Assembly (NCBI GenBank): GCA_027627225.1
Contig: CM051027.1
Coordinates: 43,151,618-43,215,617 of the forward strand
DNA: 64,000 nt
Source: Congeria kusceri
Lineage: Eukaryota; Mollusca; Bivalvia; Myida; Dreissenidae
Direction of reading: 5' to 3'
The notes below the pieces were generated by a model. It searched no databases, was not told where the DNA came from, and was given only the letters and a program-made list of their open reading frames with translations. A program made the translations under genes and the position numbers. How positions within the stretch are numbered: the stretch's first letter is position 1; each line of letters opens with the position of its first letter. Below are positions 56,866 through 64,000 of this stretch, piece by piece.

Positions 56866-58512
56866 AGCTCGACTATTCACCAAATAGTTCAGGCTATACT
56901 ACTCACCCGTTTGTTGGTATTGCCATAAGCTTAATGCTCAGGTTAAGGTTTGCATGCAACTAGTACATATCTCTGTAACTACTATAGATATTCAGTTGAA
57001 ACATAACGCTTGTCTTCAGTGTCATTATGTAAGATCACTGACTAGGGCCCATAACTCTGACCTGCAATTTAACAGAATTATGCCCCTTTTTATATTTAGA
57101 AAATTCCAGTTAAAGTTTGCTAGCAACAACTTAATATCTCTATATTTACTACAGATATTCAATAAAACTTATCAGATGTCTTCTGGATCATTATGTAAGG
57201 TCACTGACCAAGGCCCATTAACAAGCAGTATGAATAATCGATTGCCTAGTCCTGAGACAGCTATGGTCAATTGTCCAGCATGGATGGATTTTCTCTCTTT
57301 AGTCATTGAATTTTACCCCTAAAAATTATTCTTTGACAGGCCTATCTTTGTGACAATGGCACTCTTGTTGTACAAGTCAGGTAAAGGTTTGTGTGGAAGA
57401 GAAAATTCAGGTTAATGTTTGCGTGCATATCTCTGTAACTACTACAGATATTCAATTGAAACTTTACACATGTGTTCAGGGTCATTATGTAAGGTTACTG
57501 ACCAAAGCCCATAACTCTGACCTGCAATTAAGCAGAATTATGCCCGTTTTTGTACGTAGAAAATTCAGGTTAAAGGTTTATGTGCAACAAGTACATATCT
57601 CTGTAACTACTATAGATATTCAATTGAAACTTAACACATGTCTTCAGAGTGATTATGTAAGGTCACTAAACAAGGTCTATGACCTGCAGTTTAGCAGAAT
57701 TATGCCTCTTTTAAGCTCGTCTATTCACCAAATAGTTCAGGCTATACTACTCACCTGTTTGTCGGTGTCGCCATTAGCTTAATGCTCTGGTTAAGGTTTG
57801 CATGCAACTAGTACATATCTCGGTAACTAGGCCATACAAATTTGATTCTATGTTTAGCATCCCCATGATTTTTTGAAACCTACCAACCAGGCAGGAAAAA
57901 ACAATGAGTCGATAAAAAACATTTTTCTCTCACAACTTATGCATGGCAGTGGTACAAGCTAAAGAAAATGTTTACCTGCAGAACTGTTATATATCATCTT
58001 CATACTGGGAACCTACTTTAACACAGTATTTTAACTGTGTCAATTGACAAGTTGCACACTGTTTTTACAAATATTGGTAAAAACACCTAAGCATTTTTTT
58101 TTCAAATTTTAATATGCTTTCCAACTAAATTTTTCTTATTTTCAAAACTTTTTTTTCGTTCAGGCATTAAAAAACCTACCAGCCCGAGGACGTTAAATAT
58201 AGAATCAAATTGGTATGGCACTACTATAGATATTCAATTGAAACGTAACACTTGTCGTCAGTGTCATTATGTATGATCAGTGACCAGGGCCCATAACTCT
58301 GACCTGCAATTTAACAGAATTATGCCCCTTTTTGTATTTAGAAAATTCCAGTTAAAGTTTGCTAGCAACAACTTAATATCTCTATATTTACTACAGATAT
58401 TCAATAAAACTTCTCAGATATCTTCTGGATCATTATGTAAGGTCACTGACCAATGCCCATTAACAAAGCAGTATGAATAATCGATTGCCTAGTCCTGAGA
58501 CAGCTCTTGTTC
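56866..58512 (+). repeat. F-type tandem-core repeats, interrupted by a MITE
   Basis: Starts AGCTCGACTATTCACCAAAT at 56866 and again at 57714. The core of about 165 bp contains ATCTCTGTAACTACTATAGA and CTGACCTGCAATTTAACAGA. It ends CTAGTCCTGAGACAGCTCTT GTT at about 58511. Confidence 0.8.
57830..58220. mobile_element. PIF/Harbinger-like MITE, 391 bp, CTA target duplication
   Basis: GCCATACAAATTTGATTCTA on the left pairs with inverted GCCATACCAATTTGATTCTA on the right. CTA is duplicated at 57827-57829 and 58221-58223. Neighbouring core copies show the unoccupied site GTAACTACTATAG, confirming the duplication. A 3 bp duplication suggests PIF/Harbinger. Confidence 0.8.
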
Positions 58513-59045
58513 ATCAATTTTTACCAAACTTCAACAGTTTGTGTATGACCATTTCGTCTGAACTTAAGCCAAACATCGTCCATATCAGACCACAAACACC
58601 AGTTATATGTTTGTGCAAGGAAATGGTTTCAGAGCCTGTATTACTATTGTTAATCATCATTAGACAGAAAATTATCAAAGAAAGGACCGAACTTTACCTT
58701 AGCACAGCTGTGGCAATTATCACATTACAACTAGTTCTCAAAAACTGCCTGCAAAATGACATCAAAATATGTTTTCGCATTGCCAGAACTGTCACTGACT
58801 TTATGAGAAAGGGTCAGAAAGGTATATGATCTGAGAACTATAAGTGACAACACAGCACAATACATTGCCCAACTAGTACAGCCCATAACACCAACTTGCT
58901 GAATAAAATCAAACCGATCCTAACTCTCTCTGCGCATACATGTGTATTCTTCAGATACATTAATTTTCAAACCTGTCACAACAGTATTTTCTTCGTCTTT
59001 ACCAATACTCAGGTGAGCGCTTTTGGCCATCATGGCCCTCTTGTC
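58513..59045 (+). repeat. E-type repeat (16710-like core) and 3' end, just upstream of exon 3
   Basis: The core phrase ACTTCAACAGTTTGTGTATG matches 16860-17040. The end is CTCAGGTGAGCGCTTTTGGC CATCATGGCC CTCTTGT at 59009-59044, only 56 bp before the exon. Confidence 0.75.
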
Positions 59046-59100
59046 TTGTATTGTGTAATACAATTTGTAAAACAAAGGCAATAAAGTATTGCTGTTACAG

Positions 59101-59281
59101 TGAGGATTTGAAGATAAAACTGAGCCAGATGGAATACACAGATCACAGACTTACTGCCGACTTGAGTGTGTGCAGACAGGATTTTGAGCAAAAACAACAA
59201 GAGTGCCTCCAACTCAGGCAAAAAATTGAGGAAATGGGAGATAGATTTGGTGACCTGTTAGACCAAGATGCCTTTATTAAG
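59101..59281 (+). CDS. Coding exon of the coiled-coil protein gene (third exon seen)
   Basis: Acceptor TTGCTGTTACAG, donor AAG/GTAAGT. The exon starts with the last base of a codon split with 37808 (phase 2) and ends in phase 0. It encodes 60 residues starting EDLKIKLSQMEYTDHRLTAD and ending DQDAFIK. Strong coiled-coil character is visible in FEQKQQECLQLRQKIEEMGD. The phase agreement with both earlier exons supports a single gene that continues beyond 59282. Family not recognised. Confidence 0.75.
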
Positions 59282-59404
59282 GTAAGTATAATCAACCAGG
59301 AGAATTAAATTCTATGACTGGAAACAGATCTTACCAAATCTCTGAATGCACACTGTTCCATATTGTAAATTATTTACCAAGTTGTGAATTATATGTCCGT
59401 TTTG

Positions 59405-60725
59405 AGCTCCACTGGCCAAATCTTATGCCATGACGCTTTGTCTGTTGTCTGTCTATCTGTCCGTAAACTTTTTCTTTAAACGACATCTCCTCTGAAACTA
59501 GTTGGCCAATTTTAATGAAAGTGTACAGAAAAATGTTCCTTGGGTGGTCCTCGGCCAACGTTGCTCAAATTGTTCCACTTGGCTGCACAAGGTTGCCACT
59601 AGAGCTATGAATAAATATAACAATCTTTCAACGACATCTCCTTCTACACCTCGGGCAGATTTTCAAATAATTTTCACAGAAATTTTCCTTGGGTGGTCCT
59701 CTACCCAAGCTGCTTAAATGGTTCCAGTCGGTTGAAAAACATGGCCACCTGGGGCAGGGCTATTTTTTCTTATTTGGTTTTATTGAAAACTTCTTGTCAA
59801 AACTTTTTGTTTGATTTCACAATAATTCCACGGAAATATTCCTTGGGTGGTTCTTTACCAAAGTACTCAAATGGTTTGGGTCCATTGTAAAACATGGCCG
59901 CCAGGGGCGCAGGGCCATTTTACATTATGGCTGTATAGAAAACTTTGAAAGTCTTCTTGTCAGAAACCAGATTTGATTTTTGTAGGGATGTTGGTGTCCA
60001 AAATGTTAGTCGATTAATCAGCAACAAGTTTGGACTAAATAACTGATTAATCAGGATTCTTAGAGTAAATACACTCTAGACTGCAACATTTCAATGATTT
60101 ACATTGTTTGCCGGATTTTTTAACGAAAAATCTCGGCTTATAGATTAGCAAAAACCGGTCAGTTGGGCTGGCGGGCGGTCGTTGCGATATTGTTAACAAT
60201 TTGCGTTAAAGTTTCGTATTCCTGTCATATTTCAAAAGGTCTCTATCAATCTTCATGAAACTACAGATGGCCGCCAGAGCTAAAAATAGAATTATGTCTA
60301 AACGCCATTTTCTTCGAAACCTATGGCTAGATTTTCAAATAATTTTACACAAATGTTCGTTTAGTGTTCCTCTACCAAACTTATTCAAATGGTTCCGCCT
60401 CACTGCACAAAATGGCCACTAGAGCTAAAAATAGAATCGCGTTAAAGTTTTGTATTCCTGTCGTATTTTCAAAAGTTCTTGGTCAATCTTCATGAAACTT
60501 TACAGAAATGTTCCTTGGATGGTCCTCTACCAAAGCTGTGAAAATGGTTCCGCTTCACTGCACAAGATGGCCATCAGAGCTAAAAATATAAATATGTCTA
60601 AACACCAATTTCTTCTAGACTTATGGCTAGATTTTCAAATAATTGCACACCAATGTTCGTTTAGTGGTCCTCTAACAAACTTATTCAAATGGTTCCGCGT
60701 CACTGCACAAAAGGGCCACTAGAGC
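59405..60725 (+). repeat. E-related dispersed repeat with diverged core
   Basis: Leader GTCTGTTGTCTGTCTATCTG, then units with TGTTCCTTGGGTGGTCCTC, CTCTGAAACTAGTTGGCC and CACTAGAGCTAAAAATAGAA. Related to the core of 33051-34361. A stretch at 59990-60200 does not match. Confidence 0.65.
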
Positions 60726-61009
60726 TCGACATGAAACTTCCATACTTCTTAACCAACATTGATTTGTACATGTAGCCCCATCGACAAAATAAAAAATCCG
60801 ATTAAATGCGGTTTTCGAATTTTTCTCTTGTTTTACTTATTTGGCAATAAATATGCGTTTGATTTATTTTGTAATTTTTGAACGAAATAGGCATGAAACA
60901 TGTTTGTGAACTGCATTATCCTACTAATGCATTATACTATTGACAAGATGTGTATCAGATACATTAATTATTGAAAAGTTCAGCAACCACACAAACACTA
61001 TAAATCTTT
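60726..61009. other. Spacer, nothing recognised
   Basis: AT-rich, no gene or repeat end identified. Confidence 0.5.
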
Positions 61010-61660
61010 GAAGATTTCTGAAATTAGTATATAGTGCACAATTCTGGACTTGCTTGTCCAGGCTATTACTCAGCAACTACTGGCTGGAATGCAACGAAAC
61101 TTTATGGGGAACTTCATTACCAAGAGGAGGTGTGCATATTACCGGGACATTCCGCTTCATTAATTTGTCTCAGAGTTACGGGACTTTGACAATTTCTCCA
61201 ATTCGTATATTGTGCATAAATTAATGTCCAGGCTATTTCTCAGCAATTACTCGCCAGATTTCAATAAAATTGTATGGAAAGCTTCATTGCCAAGAGGAAT
61301 TGTGCATATTAGCAGGATGTTCCACGTCAATGATTTTTCTTGGAGTTATGTGACTTTCTGTAATATATAGTGCACAATGCTTGTCCAGGCTATTTCTCAG
61401 CAACTACTGGCCAGATTTCAATGACATTTTATGGGAAGCTTCATTGCGAAGAGATGAACATATAAGCAGGATGTTCAGCTTCTATGATTTTTCTTGGCTT
61501 ATATGACTTTGGGAATTTCTGAAGTTAGTATATAGTGCATAAATTCTTGTCAGGGCGATTTCTCAGGTACTACTTGCCAGATTTCAATGAAACTTTAAGC
61601 GAAGCTTCAATACCAAGAGGAGGTGAGCATTTTACCAGAATGTTCCAATTCAATGATTTT
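61010..61660 (+). repeat. J-family tandem repeat, about four units
   Basis: Units of about 165 bp with CAGCAACTACTGGCCAGATT, AGCTTCATTGCCAAGAGGA and a GGGACTTTGA-type joint. Same family as 37829-38223. Confidence 0.85.
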
Positions 61661-62090
61661 TAGCTTGACTTTTCGAAGAGAATGCAAGCTATTTTACTTG
61701 TCCCGGCGTCGGCGTCCGAGCTAGGTTGAAGTTTTTTGGTGAGCTAGTTTCTCAGGAATGGCTTGAGGGATTTCATTCCAACTTAAAACATTTATTCCCC
61801 ACATTAAAATAAATCTATAGGCCAAGTTTGGTAACTCTAGTTTGAAATTTGTCAAAATTATGGGCCTTATTACACTTAGAAATTTTACATATATGCTATA
61901 TGGGCAGGTTAAAGTTTTTTGGTAAGCTGGTTTCTCAGGAATGGCTTGAGAGATTTCATTCAAACTTAGAACACTTATTCCCTATATTAAAATGAATTCA
62001 TAGGCCAATTCTGATAACTCTAGTTTGAAATTTGTCAAAATTATGGGCCTTTTTTACTCTTAGAAATGTTACATATAAGGCCAGGACTTT
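61661..62090 (+). repeat. F-family start with two core units
   Basis: TTTTTAGCTTGACTTTTCGA start, CGGCGTCGGCGTCCGAGC leader, then two units with TTTCTCAGGAATGGCTTGAG and GTCAAAATTATGGGCCTT. Truncated, no terminal hairpin. Confidence 0.75.
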
Positions 62091-64000
62091 TTGATTTTAC
62101 GGTTTACAAAACCGGCGAACATAAATTTTCCGAAAGTAAAAAATAAATAAAATATAATTACGATTTTTTTTTTACCGATGGGGGACGAAACGTTCAAATT
62201 TTCGAAATATTTTGAGTACGAATATAATAATTTGCTCGGTAAGTCCGTTTACTTCCATGAAACTGCTTTTTGTTTTTGACGGTATCACACGATGATTGCC
62301 GATTGAGATCAACAAATTGTTCCGGAATTTCACGGACAATTTTTTTAAGCAAGGCGTCCGCCATTGTTTATGTACATGTATGCCATGTAAAACCCGTGTT
62401 TTCTACAAAAGAGTGCGAAATGTCTGCTGAAACACGACGTCACGTTCCACGCATGGAAAGCGTGCGTGTACCGATCATGTGCTTTACTAAATACAGGTCT
62501 TTAAAGACATTGGGTGTCCTAGTTTCCCGTCAAAGGAATGTTAATCCCATGCATGATTTTTGCAGGGAGAAATCCCGTTATTGTGGTCAGTGAGTGTTTC
62601 AAGTTTGAGGGTCGTCTCATAAATAAATTCACAAATGGAGAAAAAATAGGTAACTTATAAACAAATTGGCGTGGTTTTTCCATGCAAATTTACTTATTGG
62701 TGGACAAAAAATTAGCAAGTGATTTTTAGTTCGTAAATTGTTGAATTTATTATATATTGTAAGCTTCTAATAATGTTCAACATGTTTCAATGACGGCCCT
62801 TAAAATGACTTGTCCATTTGATGACAGTTAATATTACCGTTAGAAGTACAGTTATTCATGGAAAGAATGAAACATGAGAAAATCAACACTGTTTTAAACA
62901 ATAGAGTGACATTTGTCTTTAACATATGACGCGCAGGCACGATGTGCACGAGGAAAATTTCCCGCCGTTTTTGCAAGAACAAAGCATGTATATAATATAA
63001 ATATATTTTAATCAAGATCTTTACAATTCACCAATTATCCAGTCAGTACTATGTTCAACAGCTGTAACTATTAAAACAGTGTTAAAACACTAAATACATG
63101 CCCATATGAACATAATTAATCGAATAAAAAAGGCTCCATCAGTAGATCGAGTGTAACCTAAAGATTCGAGAACGACGAGAATAGTGGGTTTGGACATGAC
63201 GTCACTGTGCGAATGTGATGCGCATTGGACATAAACATCCGGAAAAAATCATTACTTTCAGTTTCGCAACAACAATGATGCTTTTGCTTTTAAAAGGCTA
63301 GAGGTATGCCGTTCAAACGGTGATGCTTCGTTTATTTCATTTCGTTTAAACTTGTACAAAAAATTGAAAACATCTTAGCCTTAAATTTAATAGCTAAAAC
63401 GCACCAGATAACGTCATTTGACACATGCCGCAAAAAAATTTGACGTACGGAGGGGATACCCCTCCCTAACCCACCCCTCTCGGGACGGGGACGCCAAAAA
63501 AAATCCTGTGGAAGGCACTGGATGTATATTTTCAGGTGGCATTTGTAACAAATAATATCAGTAGTAAAAAGATCTTCTTGCGGGGACATCGAAACGAGGA
63601 TGTGGGGACAGACAGCTTTGTCTCGTATACACTTAAAAGAGAAAGTCATGGTTGCATTTTGTTGATGATATATATTTTCGCGACACAATGAGAATTTCTT
63701 ATTTGCCTTGTATTTTGTTTCTGTCACAATTGTAATGCAATAATTTAACACACACTAGCAGTTGAGTTTATATCTGATAAATTTCATATATACATGAAGA
63801 TTTAGCATATACACAGAGTTGAATATTTAAAAAAAAAAATATGTTAAAACGGGTTTCTCATTTTTAATAAGAATTAAGACTTAATAAGAATGCAGACAAT
63901 TAACGTCATATTAATTGGACTTTTCTCTTGATATAGTTAAATTTAATATGTTTTTCGAGACCTCACAGCAATTATTTTCAAAATTTGCGTTGTGTGGTTA
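62091..64000. other. Terminal 1.9 kb, nothing recognised
   Basis: The frames at 62270-62593 (+) and 63751-63332 (-) are open for 107 and 139 codons. Neither has motifs or clear splice context. A CRE-like TGACGTCA occurs near 63198. A C-rich stretch lies at 63452-63490. I do not support a gene here. Confidence 0.5.

Larger units (their letters stand above)
37809..59100 (+). other. Inferred intron of about 21 kb in the coiled-coil gene
   Basis: Runs from the GTAAGT donor to the TTACAG acceptor. It hosts the E and H repeats and the BEN-carrying transposon. The candidate exon at 51165-51303 does not belong to this gene: entering it in phase 2 would leave phase 0, which the exon at 59101 cannot accept. 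Confidence 0.6.

Noticed and set aside
63332..63751. 139-codon minus-strand ORF near the right edge
   Set aside because: No recognisable domain, composition like the surrounding noncoding DNA, and no splice or promoter context.

Overview
The window looks like one intronic stretch of a repeat-rich, AT-rich metazoan genome, most likely a bivalve mollusc. The grounds are the long introns, the classes of transposable element present (PAT/DIRS-like, Ty3/gypsy, Tc1/mariner, piggyBac, hAT, LINE), and above all the many dispersed elements made of a 130-170 bp tandem core between conserved ends, an architecture well known in bivalves. The taxonomic call is inference. Nothing here looks prokaryotic.

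The only host gene I can support is on the plus strand. It has three coding exons at 8322-8490, 37555-37808 and 59101-59281, each with canonical splice signals. Their reading phases join without a break (0 to 0, then 2 to 2) across introns of about 29 kb and 21 kb. The product is an unidentified, hydrophilic, coiled-coil-like protein, and both ends of the gene lie outside the window.

The rest is transposable elements and repeats, left to right. There is a 4.7 kb piggyBac-type element (TTAA, 387-5091) sitting inside an older inverted-repeat MITE (184-5180). A hAT MITE with a perfect 8 bp target duplication follows (5274-6184), then a 34 bp minisatellite (about 6530-8030). A PAT/DIRS-like tyrosine-recombinase retroelement (8622-13161, minus) has split direct repeats and an exact insertion site. 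Next come several tandem-core repeats (13.2-19.5 kb), a TTAA-flanked MITE carrying a tRNA-like module (19826-20326), another tandem-core repeat (20.9-22.4 kb), and a decayed Ty3/gypsy element with two extra ORFs (about 22.7-29.2 kb, minus). LINE fragments lie at 30.8-31.8 kb. More tandem-core elements follow (33.0-34.4, 38.2-44.2 and 44.3-48.0 kb); the 38.2-44.2 kb copy is split by two insertions, one with a LINE ORF1 remnant.

The most interesting object is at 50015-56788, in the second intron of the host gene. Two 31 bp perfect inverted repeats of Tc1/mariner type (TA then CAGT) lie 6.7 kb apart with GC-rich subterminal repeats. They enclose an intact two-exon gene on the plus strand, predicted 455 aa. 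Its parts are an N-terminal Tudor/SH3-like segment split by the intron, nuclear localisation signals, a 9-residue repeat tract, a coiled coil and a C-terminal BEN domain. A broken Tc1-type DD34E transposase lies antisense in its intron. I read this as a large Tc1/mariner-type transposon carrying a BEN-domain passenger gene.

To the right (56.8-64 kb) are further tandem-core repeats, a small MITE with a CTA duplication, host exon 3, and about 1.9 kb at the end in which I recognise nothing.
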